A stretch of DNA of 64,000 bases from WTFV01 sp965200895 (GCA_965200895.1 CBDAVM010000001.1:2480001-2544000); one strand, 5' to 3'; counted from the stretch's first letter, positions 50,976-59,285 are shown. Numbers and translations are program-made. The notes: generated from the sequence alone by a model not told the origin.

Positions 50976-53009
50976 CTACTCCGGCAGCGCCATGGCGACC
51001 AGCTCGCTTCCCATGTCGTCCCAGCCGACGGTGGCGATGATGTACTGCCGGCCGTCGACCAGGTAGGTCATCGGGGCGCCGGTGGTGCCGCCCGGCAGCT
51101 CGATCTCCCAGACCACCTCGCCGGTCGCCTTGTCGTAGGCGCGGAACATCTTGCCGCCGGGGCCGTTCCACCACTGCGGCAGCGTCGCCACGCCGGTGTT
51201 GCCGCCCTCGCCGAGGAAGACGAGCGCCTTGGTCACCAGCACCGACGCGCGCCCGCCCTGCCCGAGCCACGGCAGGTCGAGGTCGCGCAGCGCCGGGTGG
51301 TCCCGCGGCCCCTCGCCGTTGGGGACCTGCCAGGCGATGTCGCCGGCGTTCAGGTCGATGGCGGTGAGGCGGCCGTAGGGCGGCTTGAACATCGAGAGGC
51401 CCCGTGGACCGACGAGCGGCGTGTAGCGCTCGCGCACCAGCCGCACGTCGGCGCGCGGGTGCTGCGACGGGGTCAGCGCGACCACGTTGTGGCTGTAGGC
51501 CGACGGCACGTAGAGCATGCCGGTCTCGGGATCGAACCCGGCCCCGCTCCAGCTCGCGCCGCCGGCGGTGCCGGGGCTGAAGATGGTCCCCTGCTTTGCG
51601 CCGGCAGCCGGGTCGAGCACGATCGGGGCGGTGAACATCGGTCCCCAGACGTAGCGGTCCAGGATCTCGATCGCCTCCTGCCGCAGCGCGGGGGTGAAGT
51701 CGATCAGGTCGTCGATGGTCACGCCCTGCAGCTCGAACGGCGGCGGCTTCGTCGGGAAGGGCTGCGTGGGGGAGAGCTGCTCGCCCGGTACGTCGGACCC
51801 CGGGACCGGCCGCTCCTCGATCGGCCAGACCGGATCGCCGGTGGCGCGGTCGAAGACGTAGACGAACGCCTGCTTGCTGGGCTGCGCGACCGCCTTGATG
51901 GGCCGGCCGTCGACGGTGATGTCCACCAGCACCGCCGACGAGGCGAAGTCGTAGTCCCAGACCCCGTGGTGGATGGCCTGGAAGTGCCAGATGCGCTCGC
52001 CGGTGCGCGCGTCGACGCAGACCAGGCTTTCGGCGAACAGGTTGTCGCCGGGCCGGTGCCCGCCGTAGTAGTCGTTGGTCGGCGTCGACAGCGGCAGGTA
52101 GACGTAGCCCAGCTCCGGGTCGCCGGTCGGGTGCGCCCACATGTTCGTGTTGCCGCTGTACTCCCACGATACGCGGTCGTCCACCGGATCGACGCCCCAG
52201 GTCTCGACCCCGAACTCGTTCTCCAGGGGGATGGTGTGGAACGTCCAGAGATGCTCGCCGGTCCGCACGTCGAAACCGCGCACGTCGCCGCGCGGCGACT
52301 CCTTGTTGGCGACCCGCTGGTTGGTGGTGATGTCCTCGACATAGGAGCCGATGACCACCACGTCGTTGACGATGACCGGGGCCGAGTTCCAGTAGAAGTC
52401 CGGGAACGGGCGGAGGAGTCCCAGCCGCAGGTCCACCTCGCCCGATTCACCGAAGTCGGCGTCGCGCTCGCCGGTGCGCGCGTCCAGCGAGACGAGCTTC
52501 GGCCCCAGCGTGGCGATGACCCGCGCCTCGTCGCCGTCGGTCCACCAGGCGAGGCCGCGCGTCTGGCGCACCCGCACGCCGTCGCCGGGTCCCGCGTTCC
52601 AGAGCACTTCGCCGGTGGTCGGCTCCAGCGCCGCGATCGTGCCCAGGCCGGTGCTGAAGTAGAGCATCCCGCCCGCCATCAGGGGCGTGGTCTGCGAGCC
52701 GACCGGCCCGCGGGTCGTCTCGCCGCCGCGGATGGCGTCGGGGATGACCGGCTGCCGCCAGACGATCTCCACGTCGCCGACGGTCTCGGCGTTGATCTGG
52801 TCGAGCGCGGAGTACTTCGTGCCCGCCTGGTCGGCCGCGTAGGAGGGCCACTCCACTGTCTGGCCGGCCGCCGGCGCGGGCGCCGCCGCCGACAGCGCCA
52901 GGGCGCATGCCGCGGCGACCCGGCGTGTCATCGGGCCGCGCGTCCGATCCCGTACCGCCGACGCGTCCCGGGCATGCCGACCTCGGACTCGGTGCGCTGC
53001 ACGCCGCAT
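50976..53009 (-). CDS. PQQ-dependent dehydrogenase (quinoprotein), periplasmic
   Basis: 677 residues from ATG 53009, which has AGGAGGT at ideal spacing; ATG 52931 would give a more ordinary signal peptide (RRVAAACALALSAAAPAPAAGQ). The mature part begins VEWPSYAADQAGTKYSALDQIN, the standard opening of quinoprotein glucose/alcohol dehydrogenases. Propeller blade motifs recur: LEPTTGEVLWNAG, DARTGERIWHFQ, DRATGDPVWPIEE, YDKATGEVVWEIEL. SQTTPLMAGGMLYFSTG is a conserved PQQ-side segment. No C-terminal heme motif and no adjacent-cysteine disulfide are present, so electrons probably pass to a separate acceptor. The substrate (sugar or alcohol) cannot be told. The gene is convergent with recO. Confidence 0.88.
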   Translation of the reverse strand: MRRAAHRVRGRHARDASAVRDRTRGPMTRRVAAACALALSAAAPAPAAGQTVEWPSYAADQAGTKYSALDQINAETVGDVEIVWRQPVIPDAIRGGETTRGPVGSQTTPLMAGGMLYFSTGLGTIAALEPTTGEVLWNAGPGDGVRVRQTRGLAWWTDGDEARVIATLGPKLVSLDARTGERDADFGESGEVDLRLGLLRPFPDFYWNSAPVIVNDVVVIGSYVEDITTNQRVANKESPRGDVRGFDVRTGEHLWTFHTIPLENEFGVETWGVDPVDDRVSWEYSGNTNMWAHPTGDPELGYVYLPLSTPTNDYYGGHRPGDNLFAESLVCVDARTGERIWHFQAIHHGVWDYDFASSAVLVDITVDGRPIKAVAQPSKQAFVYVFDRATGDPVWPIEERPVPGSDVPGEQLSPTQPFPTKPPPFELQGVTIDDLIDFTPALRQEAIEILDRYVWGPMFTAPIVLDPAAGAKQGTIFSPGTAGGASWSGAGFDPETGMLYVPSAYSHNVVALTPSQHPRADVRLVRERYTPLVGPRGLSMFKPPYGRLTAIDLNAGDIAWQVPNGEGPRDHPALRDLDLPWLGQGGRASVLVTKALVFLGEGGNTGVATLPQWWNGPGGKMFRAYDKATGEVVWEIELPGGTTGAPMTYLVDGRQYIIATVGWDDMGSELVAMALPE

Positions 53010-53075
53010 CTCGACCTCCTGTTCCAGTAGAGGCAGTGTACCGCACCACGCACGCCACGAGGGTCGCGCCCGTGC

Positions 53076-53225
53076 TCACGTGCGCAGCAGACCGTCCAGC
53101 GCGCCGATGAGGTCACGGCCGCGGTCACCGCCGCGGGCGGTAATGAGCATGAGCGCCCGTCGGGCGAGTGTCAGGTCCGACTCTCGGTCGGGGCCAGGAG
53201 ACCGGTCGTCCGGCGCCGTCGCCAT
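53076..53225 (-). pseudogene. Possible C-terminal remnant of a nucleotidyltransferase-type protein
   Basis: A 49-residue frame ending in LARRALMLITARGGDRGRDLIGALDGLL. In my recollection this resembles the last helices of small AbiEii-like nucleotidyltransferases. The nucleotidyltransferase core (GG/GS...DxD) is missing. It overlaps the frame of the companion-like gene at 53125-53436, which fits an internal deletion of a two-gene module. The assignment is tentative. Confidence 0.35.
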
Positions 53226-53436
53226 GTTCCGCTCCCGGACGTTCCTGGAGCCATTCCTGCAACTGGTGGTCGATATCCGCGTCGCTGGCTTCCGGCTGGC
53301 GGCGGCGCAGATTCTGATGTTGCAGCCGCACCCCGGTCTCGAACAGATCGAGCGTTGCACGGAACGCGTCGACGGCGCCGGGTGTTCCTCCGGGCGCGGT
53401 CGCGATGGTGCACGGGGGCGACGACCGGCGGCTCAC
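53125..53436 (-). CDS. Small protein resembling the companion of nucleotidyltransferase modules (3' end altered)
   Basis: 103 residues from GTG 53436. The middle part, AFRATLDLFETGVRLQHQNLRRRQ followed by PEASDADIDHQLQEWLQERPGAEHGD, resembles small acidic/helical proteins that precede AbiEii-like nucleotidyltransferases in other genomes. After GAGRPVSW the frame becomes arginine/proline-rich and overlaps the remnant at 53076-53225, so the natural C-terminus is probably lost. No ribosome-binding site was identified. The family match is from memory of sequence style, so confidence is low. Confidence 0.4.
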   Translation of the reverse strand: MSRRSSPPCTIATAPGGTPGAVDAFRATLDLFETGVRLQHQNLRRRQPEASDADIDHQLQEWLQERPGAEHGDGAGRPVSWPRPRVGPDTRPTGAHAHYRPRR

Positions 53437-53454
53437 GGCGGTGCGCGCCAGCGG

Positions 53455-53835
53455 TCAGTGTTTCGTAGGGTCGTCGCCACTGCGGTTGCGGGCGGCCTCG
53501 AGCGCGGCGATGCGCGTGCCGAAGCCGTCGCGCACGAGCGCGTCCACGGACTGCCGCAGGTCCCGCACGTCCCCGCGGACGATGGTCGTCTCACCTCGAG
53601 TGCGATCCTCGGCGGCGGTGATCTCCTCTCGGAGCCGTCCTTCAGCGGCGGTAATCTCCTCTCGGAGCCGTCCTTTAGCGGCGGTGATCTCCTCTCGAAG
53701 CTTCCCTTCGACGGCGGTGATCCGTCGTTCGATGGCTGCGAGATCCTCGCGTCGCTCTCGCCGCTCCCACCGCTGACCCATGATGACGGCGACGAATACC
53801 GCCACCAATCCCGCCAGCGTCAGTCCTTCGATCAT
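53455..53835 (-). CDS. Membrane-anchored coiled-coil protein with 11-residue repeats
   Basis: 126 residues from ATG 53835 (GGAG upstream). One N-terminal membrane span (LTLAGLVAVFVAVIMG) is followed by a basic stretch (QRWERRERRED) and a long coiled coil. The coil contains three consecutive 11-residue units (KLREEITAAKG, RLREEITAAEG, RLREEITAAED) and then DVRDLRQSVDALVRDGFGTRIAALEAARN. The 11-residue periodicity is that of right-handed coiled coils. The design parallels the small protein at 4006-4290. The orientation of the basic stretch suggests the coil is cytoplasmic. The function is unknown. Confidence 0.7.
   Translation of the reverse strand: MIEGLTLAGLVAVFVAVIMGQRWERRERREDLAAIERRITAVEGKLREEITAAKGRLREEITAAEGRLREEITAAEDRTRGETTIVRGDVRDLRQSVDALVRDGFGTRIAALEAARNRSGDDPTKH
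53612..53710 (-). repeat. 33-bp in-gene tandem repeat (three copies)
   Basis: Three head-to-tail 33-bp units starting GCGGCGGTGATCTCCTCTCG (plus strand), at 53612, 53645 and 53678, with a partial fourth from 53711. They encode the 11-residue coiled-coil units. The first two units are almost identical, which implies recent expansion. Confidence 0.85.
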
Positions 53836-54084
53836 GGTGCTCCGCCACCGCTCGCAGACAGATGCCTCGGTGAGACGTTCGTCATTGTACACGCCGACGC
53901 CCCGAACGCCGCGCTGGCTCGGCGTTCGACCCCGGCTCCATGACCTTGCGCCTCAGTATTTCGCCCCGAGCAAGGACGAACCACGTGGTCCGACAGCGAT
54001 GGCGCGGCAGCGGGTTGGTGACGGCGCGCTCCAGCCGGCCCAGCGGGGACGTGGCCCGACAGCGACGGGTGCACGCGTGCAATG

Positions 54085-54116
54085 GCGGCCCGGGGGCGAT
54101 GATCACCCCCGGCCGC
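54085..54116 (-). terminator. Hairpin downstream of the DUF1552 gene
   Basis: An inverted repeat of GCGGCC plus GGGGG (54085-54090 and 54092-54096) pairs with CCCCC plus GGCCGC (54106-54116), with a single bulged base and a 9-base loop. It ends ten bases after the stop codon of the minus-strand DUF1552 gene. No T-run follows. The rest of the gap from 53836 holds nothing else that I recognise. Confidence 0.45.
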
Positions 54117-54126
54117 CGTCGAGCGA

Positions 54127-55500
54127 CTACGACAGGCCGGACAGCTCCCGGAGCGTCCCGGTGCTGTCCCCGAAGCGCTCCACGCGGACGCCGAGCCGGT
54201 GCAGCATGGTGAGCTGCAGGTTGGTCATCGGGTTCCTGTCCGCCGGGTAGACGATGTGCCGGTCGCCCCGGATGCCGCCGCCGTCGTGGCCCACGAGCAG
54301 CAGCGGGATGTTGTTGTACTGGTGCGCGTCGCCGTCCCGGATCGGCGCGCCGTAGAGCAGCATCACGTTGTCGATCAGCGAGCCGTCGCCGTCGGGCGTG
54401 CCGGCCAGCTTCGAGACGAACTCGCTGAAGAGCTGCACGTGGTACTCGTTGATCTTCTTGACCTTCTCGATCTTCTCGCGGTCCCCGCGGTGGTGCGTCA
54501 ACGGGTGGTGCGGGTCGGCGACGCCGATCTGCGGATAGGTCGTGCCGCTCTGCTCGCGGCCGATCATGTAGGTGAAGACGCGCGTCGTGTCGGTCTGCCA
54601 GGCCAGCACGAGCAGGTCGTACATCAGCCGCGCGTGGTCCTCGAACGAGACCGGGATGCCGGCGGGCGACTCCAGCAGCGGCAGCTCGCGGTCAGCCTGC
54701 CGTTCTGCGATCTGGATGCGCCGTTCGATCTCGCGGACGGCGTCGAGGTAGTTGTCCAGCTTGCGCTGGTCCTCGCCGGCCAGGCCGCCCTGCAGCGCCG
54801 CCACCTTGTCCATAACCGCGTCGAGGATGCTGCGCTGCTGTTGCGCGCGGGTGCGCCGGATGCCGGCGTCGGTGCTGCCGGCGTCGCCGAACAGCCGCTC
54901 GAAGACCATGCGCGGGTTCGTCTCGCGCGGCATCGGCGTCGTCTCGTCGTGCCACGAGATGTTGAGGTAGGCGCAACTGTAGCCGGTGTCGCAGGTGCTG
55001 ACGCCGTTGAACGTGTCGGCGCCCTCCAGCGAGAGCTCCAGCGACGGCAGGCGGGTCTCGCGTCCCAGCACCCGGGCGGCGAACTGGTCCATCGAGGTGC
55101 CCAGATCGAGCTCCGACCCCTGCGTCTGCTCGGCGTGCAGGCCGGTCAGGAACGCCGCGGCGGGCCGCGAGTGCGACCCGAGCGCCTCGCCCGGGCGGGC
55201 GAAGGCGGCGCGGTTGTCGAGGTTGGTCAGGACGGTCATGTGCTCGCGCACCGGCTCCATCGACCGCAGCAGGCGCGGCAGCTCGAAGCCGGGCGTCTCG
55301 GTGGTCGGCGTCCAGTCCCCCTCCTGGGTGATGATGCCGTTGGGGACGTAGACCACGCCGAGCCGTTTGGTCGGATTCGCCGCGGTCTTCGCCAGCGCCG
55401 TCAACGCCGGCACCATGCTGTCCAGCAGCGGCAGCGCCAGCGCCGCGCCCGCCCCCCGCAGCACCGTGCGGCGCGGGATGGCCTTCCTGGTGATGATCAT
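54127..55500 (-). CDS. Tat-exported DUF1552 protein
   Basis: 457 residues with a twin-arginine signal (IPRRTVLRGAGAALALPLLDS). The body matches DUF1552: GVVYVPNGIITQEGDWTP, FELPRLLRSMEPVREHMTVLTNLDN, GSHSRPAAAFLTG, GTSMDQFAARVLG and RLMYDLLVLAWQTDTTRVFTYMIGRE. The fold is sulfatase/alkaline-phosphatase-like in character, but the family has no proven activity. It is regularly paired with a DUF1592/DUF1588/DUF1585 cytochrome protein, whose gene lies directly upstream here. ATG 55500 is preceded by GAGGAGGGTGGGATC. The start overlaps the stop of a 25-residue remnant frame. Confidence 0.9.
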   Translation of the reverse strand: MIITRKAIPRRTVLRGAGAALALPLLDSMVPALTALAKTAANPTKRLGVVYVPNGIITQEGDWTPTTETPGFELPRLLRSMEPVREHMTVLTNLDNRAAFARPGEALGSHSRPAAAFLTGLHAEQTQGSELDLGTSMDQFAARVLGRETRLPSLELSLEGADTFNGVSTCDTGYSCAYLNISWHDETTPMPRETNPRMVFERLFGDAGSTDAGIRRTRAQQQRSILDAVMDKVAALQGGLAGEDQRKLDNYLDAVREIERRIQIAERQADRELPLLESPAGIPVSFEDHARLMYDLLVLAWQTDTTRVFTYMIGREQSGTTYPQIGVADPHHPLTHHRGDREKIEKVKKINEYHVQLFSEFVSKLAGTPDGDGSLIDNVMLLYGAPIRDGDAHQYNNIPLLLVGHDGGGIRGDRHIVYPADRNPMTNLQLTMLHRLGVRVERFGDSTGTLRELSGLS

Positions 55501-55574
55501 GATCCCACCCTCCTCAACTGAAACGGCGTGCTCTCGAACGACTCCACGACCAGGGCGGGCCGGCGGACGCTCAT
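55497..55574 (-). pseudogene. 25-codon duplicate of the DUF1592 3' end
   Basis: The short frame encodes MSVRRPALVVESFESTPFQL then RRVGS. Its last part repeats the end of the upstream DUF1592 gene (VVESAPFRLRRVGS). Both copies end in GGGTGGGATCATGA, so each stop overlaps the next start. It is most simply a leftover tail from duplication or recombination, though it could be translated as a coupling peptide. Confidence 0.6.
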
Positions 55575-56989
55575 GATCCCACCCTCCGCAACCGGAACGG
55601 CGCGCTCTCGACGACCCCCATGATCAGGGCGGACCAGCGGTGGCCGCCAGCCGCTGCGTCCCGCACGATCTGCCGGACCACCGGTCGATCGTAGTGCGCC
55701 AGCCGGCGGCCGAGCGCGTACGTCAGCAGCTTCTCGGTCACCGTCCGCGTGAACTCCTGCCGCCGGTCGAGCAGGAGCTGCCGGAGTCCTGCCGGCCCTT
55801 CGAACCGCTGGCCGTCCGGCGTGATTCCGGAGGCGTCGATGGGCGGTCCCGGCTGACCCGGGATCCGCGGATCGTCGGTGGTCCGCCAGCGGCCGATCGC
55901 ATCGAAGTTGTCGAGCGCGAAGCCCAGCGGGTCCATCAGCCGGTGGCAGACCGCGCAGCTCGGGTTGGCGCGGTGCGCCTCCATCCGTTCGCGCTGCGAT
56001 CGCGGCGCCGTCCCGGCGGCGGCGTTCTCATCCAGCGGCGGCACATCGGCCGGCGGCGCCCCGAGCACCCGCTCGAGCAGCCACTTGCCGCGGTTCACCA
56101 CCGATGTGCGCGTGGAGTAGGACGTGAGCGTCAGGATGCTCCCCTTGCCGATGATCCCCGCCCGCTGCTCGTCCGGCAGCGTCACGCGCCGGAAGTGGTT
56201 TCCGTACACGCCCGGGAGCCCGTAGTGGCGGGCCAGCCGCTCGTTCAGGAACGTGTAGTCGGCGCGCAGCAGGTCGATGGCGCTGCGGTCCTCGCGGAGC
56301 TGGCTGGCCAGGAACAGCTCGGTCTCGCGCTGCATCGCCTGGCGCAGGTTCTCGTCGAACGCCGGGAAGATGGTCGGGTCCGGCGCCACGTTGCGGATCT
56401 TGTGCAGCTCGAGCCAGCGGTCGAAGAAGTTGCGCGCCAGACCGTCCGAGCGCGGGTCGGCGAGCATGCGGCGGACCTGTCGCTCCAGCACGGCCGGCTC
56501 CGACAGCGCGCCGCGCTCCGCGAGGGTGAGCAGCTCGTCGTCGGGGATGCTGTTCCACAGGAAGAACGACAGCCGTGACGCCAGCTCGACGTCGCCGATG
56601 CGGTACACGGCGACCTCGGGATCCGCTGGCGGGCGCGGGACGCGGAACAGGAACTCCGGATCGACGAGCACGCGCTCCAGGACGGTCCGGATTCCGCTGT
56701 CGAAGTCGCGCCCGGCGCGGCCGGAGGCGAAGAAGCCGTGGAGATGCTCGACATCGCCGGTGGTCACCGGCCGCCGGTAGGCGCGGCGGGCCAGGGTGCG
56801 GATGATCGCTCTGGCGCAGTCCGCTTCCGCAACGTCGTCGTCCTCCGGGCTACAGACGAAGAGACGCTGCCGGCTCGCCACCTGCTGCGGCGTCAGGCCG
56901 TCGAACGGGCCCCCGATGACGACGCTGCCCACGGCGGGGTTGCCGTCCATCTCCTCGTCGGTGCTGTAGCCGAAGGTCGACATGTCCAC
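55571..56989 (-). CDS. DUF1592/DUF1588/DUF1585 cytochrome-family protein, C-terminal part (after frameshift)
   Basis: The frame is open from about 57044 and holds the C-terminal two thirds of a planctomycete-type protein. It begins VRNPALEEGVLQPPVDMSTFGY and continues with SVVIGGPFDG and the DUF1595-like RAIIRTLARRAYRRPVT. The DUF1592 part follows (YRIGDVELASRLSFFLWNSIPDDELL), then DUF1588 (RAGIIGKGSILTLTSYSTRTSVVNRGKWLLERVLG), CAVCHRLMDPLGFALDNFDAIG with a heme motif CAVCH, and DUF1585 (LTYALGRRLAHYDRPVV). GTG 56989 is only the first conventional start in this frame; no ribosome-binding site supports it. The N-terminal part is at 57012-58097. Confidence 0.85.
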   Translation of the reverse strand: MDMSTFGYSTDEEMDGNPAVGSVVIGGPFDGLTPQQVASRQRLFVCSPEDDDVAEADCARAIIRTLARRAYRRPVTTGDVEHLHGFFASGRAGRDFDSGIRTVLERVLVDPEFLFRVPRPPADPEVAVYRIGDVELASRLSFFLWNSIPDDELLTLAERGALSEPAVLERQVRRMLADPRSDGLARNFFDRWLELHKIRNVAPDPTIFPAFDENLRQAMQRETELFLASQLREDRSAIDLLRADYTFLNERLARHYGLPGVYGNHFRRVTLPDEQRAGIIGKGSILTLTSYSTRTSVVNRGKWLLERVLGAPPADVPPLDENAAAGTAPRSQRERMEAHRANPSCAVCHRLMDPLGFALDNFDAIGRWRTTDDPRIPGQPGPPIDASGITPDGQRFEGPAGLRQLLLDRRQEFTRTVTEKLLTYALGRRLAHYDRPVVRQIVRDAAAGGHRWSALIMGVVESAPFRLRRVGS

Positions 56990-57011
56990 CGGCGGCTGCA
57001 GGACGCCCTCT

Positions 57012-58097
57012 TCAAGGGCCGGGTTGCGGACGAAAGCGGACCCCCACGGTGCGCAGCCCCGCCTGCACCTGGACCCGCACCTCGAAGTCGTCGTCGGCGT
57101 GGTTGGCGTACCACTCCCACTCGGCCCCGCCCATGCCGGAGCTGCCGCAGAAGCTCGCGATGCAGCGCTCGGAGTCGGGGCTGAGGCCGCCGCCGGCCTG
57201 GAAGCGGGCCACCAGCGCGCCGTCGAGCCGTACGTCGAGGGGGTGGGCGGTGTTGCCGATGCCGCGGATGTAGTTGTAGAAGTTGCGGCGCAGCCCGACC
57301 CGGATGCTGTACTCCCCGTCCAGCGGGAAGTAGTGGCGCACCGCGATGCCGCCGCGCGTCCCGAACGGCAGGTCGTCGCTTGCGTGGTGGTCCTGGATCT
57401 CGCGGTCGGGCACCCGGTAGGTGTCGAAGCGGGGCCGCAGACCGGTGTCTCCGATGGCGAGCTGGCTCACCTGCCGGGCGGCGTACAGGTAGCGCTCCAT
57501 CAGCGTCGGCGACACCGAGAGCACATCGGCGATGTTGTCGAAGCCCTCGTCCTCGTCGTCCGGGGGCAGCAGCGCCTCGGGGTCGATCTGCAGCCCGAGC
57601 AGATCGCGGATGGCGTTGCCGTACTCCAGCCGGTTGAGGCGGTGGACCGTCGTGCGGCCGGGATTGAGGTCGTCCGCGGCGGCGCGGTCGAGCTCGGCCT
57701 CCAGCCAGTCGGCCACTGCGTCGTAGGCGGCCTCGTCGGGGCGCGGGCGGCCCACCGGCGGCATCATCCGGGCGCGCAGCTTCAGGGCCACCGTCTCCCA
57801 CTCCGCAGGGTGGGCGGCGACGTCGGTCGCGTCGAGTCCCTGCAGGGAGATCGGCACGCTTCCCGCCGCGGCCCCGCGGTCGCTGTGGCAGCCGATGCAG
57901 TAGCGGTTCAGCATCGCCCGCACCTGCGGCGCGTCGCCGGCCGGTGTTGCCGCGCCCTCCGGTGGCGGGTGTCCGGTCTGTCCCGCCGACACGCCCGCGG
58001 GCGCCAGCGACAACAGCCCGCCGAGGATCAGACCGGCGGTCCATCCCGCCGGGCGCCGCCGCGACGTCACGATCCTGCGCGGTCTCTCGTGCGCCAT
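57012..58097 (-). CDS. DUF1592-type cytochrome protein, N-terminal part (before frameshift)
   Basis: 361 residues. A signal peptide (GWTAGLILGGLLSLAPAGVSAGQ) precedes a heme motif CIGCH in a cytochrome segment (RAMLNRYCIGCHSDRGAAAGS). The DUF1587-like region follows (VHRLNRLEYGNAIRDLLGLQ), then the carbohydrate-binding-like DUF1595-preceding segment (VRLDGALVARFQAGGG). The frame ends prematurely after VRVQVQAGLRTVGV. Skipping one base in a run of five C (plus strand, 57041-57045) continues it as SAFVRNPALEEGVLQPP in the next frame. ATG 58097 has GAGGTGATGGG upstream. The full-length protein would be about 840 residues, normal for the family. Confidence 0.85.
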   Translation of the reverse strand: MAHERPRRIVTSRRRPAGWTAGLILGGLLSLAPAGVSAGQTGHPPPEGAATPAGDAPQVRAMLNRYCIGCHSDRGAAAGSVPISLQGLDATDVAAHPAEWETVALKLRARMMPPVGRPRPDEAAYDAVADWLEAELDRAAADDLNPGRTTVHRLNRLEYGNAIRDLLGLQIDPEALLPPDDEDEGFDNIADVLSVSPTLMERYLYAARQVSQLAIGDTGLRPRFDTYRVPDREIQDHHASDDLPFGTRGGIAVRHYFPLDGEYSIRVGLRRNFYNYIRGIGNTAHPLDVRLDGALVARFQAGGGLSPDSERCIASFCGSSGMGGAEWEWYANHADDDFEVRVQVQAGLRTVGVRFRPQPGP

Positions 58098-58332
58098 CCC
58101 ATCACCTCGTTCTTCGCGCCGAGCGTCGTCACGTCGCGAACGACCACCGCGAACAGGAGGACCAGCGGCATCGACGCGGCGTTCAGCCCGCGTATTCGAC
58201 GGGATGTCGCGCCCAGGCCCCGGTGACGATCACAGTGTAGTTGAATGTGAACATGCTGTACATGCAAATCGTCAGCGAGACGATCCTCGCCCACGGCGCC
58301 CGGCGTCGTCCGCCGAAGATTGTCGTTCTCGC

Positions 58333-58689
58333 CTACGCGGTGAGTCCGAGGGTCACCCGCAGCGCCTCCAGCACCGCATGACTGCTCGCGCAGGTCGACT
58401 CGAGTTCGCGCAGAGTCATCTGCGCGGGCTGCCGCGAGTGAACGATGGTGTGGCGGGCATGCATGATGTTGTCCCAGGAAGCGTGCGCTCGCGTGTTCGC
58501 TACGCGGGTCATGAACTGATCCCGGTAGTCCGCCCCGAACTGTCCGAGCGCTTCGGTGATCTTGCCGAGATCCGGGCTCCGAAATCGACGCGCGGTCTGT
58601 CGGGTCACGAAGTTCGCCACGTGTCGGTCGCCGCTGCGGGCGGCGCGCCGGGAGAACTGATCCGCTACATGGCCCTCGTAGTGGGACAC
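58333..58689 (-). CDS. HEPN-domain fragment with RX4H RNase motif (RiboL-PSP-HEPN-like)
   Basis: 118 residues from GTG 58689, starting SHYEGHVADQFSRRAARSGD. The helical pattern and the motif RHTIVH (Arg79 to His84, R-X4-H) in SWDNIMHARHTIVHSRQP, followed by MTLRELES, match the HEPN ribonuclease superfamily, most like RiboL-PSP-HEPN proteins. The N-terminal helix or two appear to be missing. It directly continues, in another frame, a truncated DUF262 gene. HEPN nucleases of this kind are often encoded beside DUF262 proteins in defence loci. Whether it is expressed is uncertain, since no ribosome-binding site is seen. Confidence 0.6.
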   Translation of the reverse strand: MSHYEGHVADQFSRRAARSGDRHVANFVTRQTARRFRSPDLGKITEALGQFGADYRDQFMTRVANTRAHASWDNIMHARHTIVHSRQPAQMTLRELESTCASSHAVLEALRVTLGLTA

Positions 58690-58690
58690 G

Positions 58691-59215
58691 ATCGAGCTGC
58701 CGCACCACGAACGCCCGGAGCACCGCGTCGTTCAGGGTATTGAAGGACACGGGGTCGCTCTCCCGCAGATCTTCGTACGTCTTGTCCCGGTGCGGACTGC
58801 TCTCGTGCAGGCCGTCGAGCGTGAAGACCGTACGCTTCCCGCGCTCTTCGAAGCGGCCCTCGAAGAAGCGGACGATGCTCAGCAGCCGCTGCTGGCCGTC
58901 GATGACGGTGTAGCTTCTGTCCCGGGCGTCGACGAAGAGGAACACGGCGGGGACGGGCAGACCGAGAAGAAACGACTCGATCAACCGCGTGGCCTGACGC
59001 CGCGACCAGACGAACTTGCGCTGGAATCCAGGTATCGTGAGCTGCCCGTGCCGGTACTTGCGCACGAGACCCTCGAGTGTGAAGTCGGCCGGGTAGGTGA
59101 CGATCTCGTATCGCGGCGGGGAACTCTCCAGGTCATCCTGCTCGCTCGCCACCCTCTCGATGTCCGACTCCGCGTGTCGCCGTCCGTTGTCGCTCCCGTA
59201 CTCGGTTTCCATCAT
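58691..59215 (-). pseudogene. DUF262 (ParB/GmrS-like) protein, N-terminal half only
   Basis: 175 recognisable residues from ATG 59215. DUF262 hallmarks are present: GQLTIPGFQRKFVWSRRQATRLI, VPAVFLFV and SYTVIDGQQRLLSIVRFFEG (DGQQR at 106-110), up to TLNDAVLRAFVVRQL. At ~58695 the family match stops; the frame stays open to 58067 but is then antisense-like and arginine-rich. The sequence beyond matches a HEPN protein in the neighbouring frame. DUF262 proteins are nucleotide-hydrolysing parts of defence systems such as GmrSD. This copy lacks its C-terminal half and is probably non-functional unless it acts as a frameshifted fusion. Confidence 0.65.
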
Positions 59216-59285
59216 GACTTCGGGCGATGGTACTACGTGGGATTCGGCGCGCAGGAGGCTGCGCGCCGTGGACGGGAGCCATCCA

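Noticed and set aside
53612..53710. Short regularly spaced repeats as a possible CRISPR array
   Set aside because: The units are contiguous without unique spacers and encode a coiled coil, so this is a tandem coding repeat.
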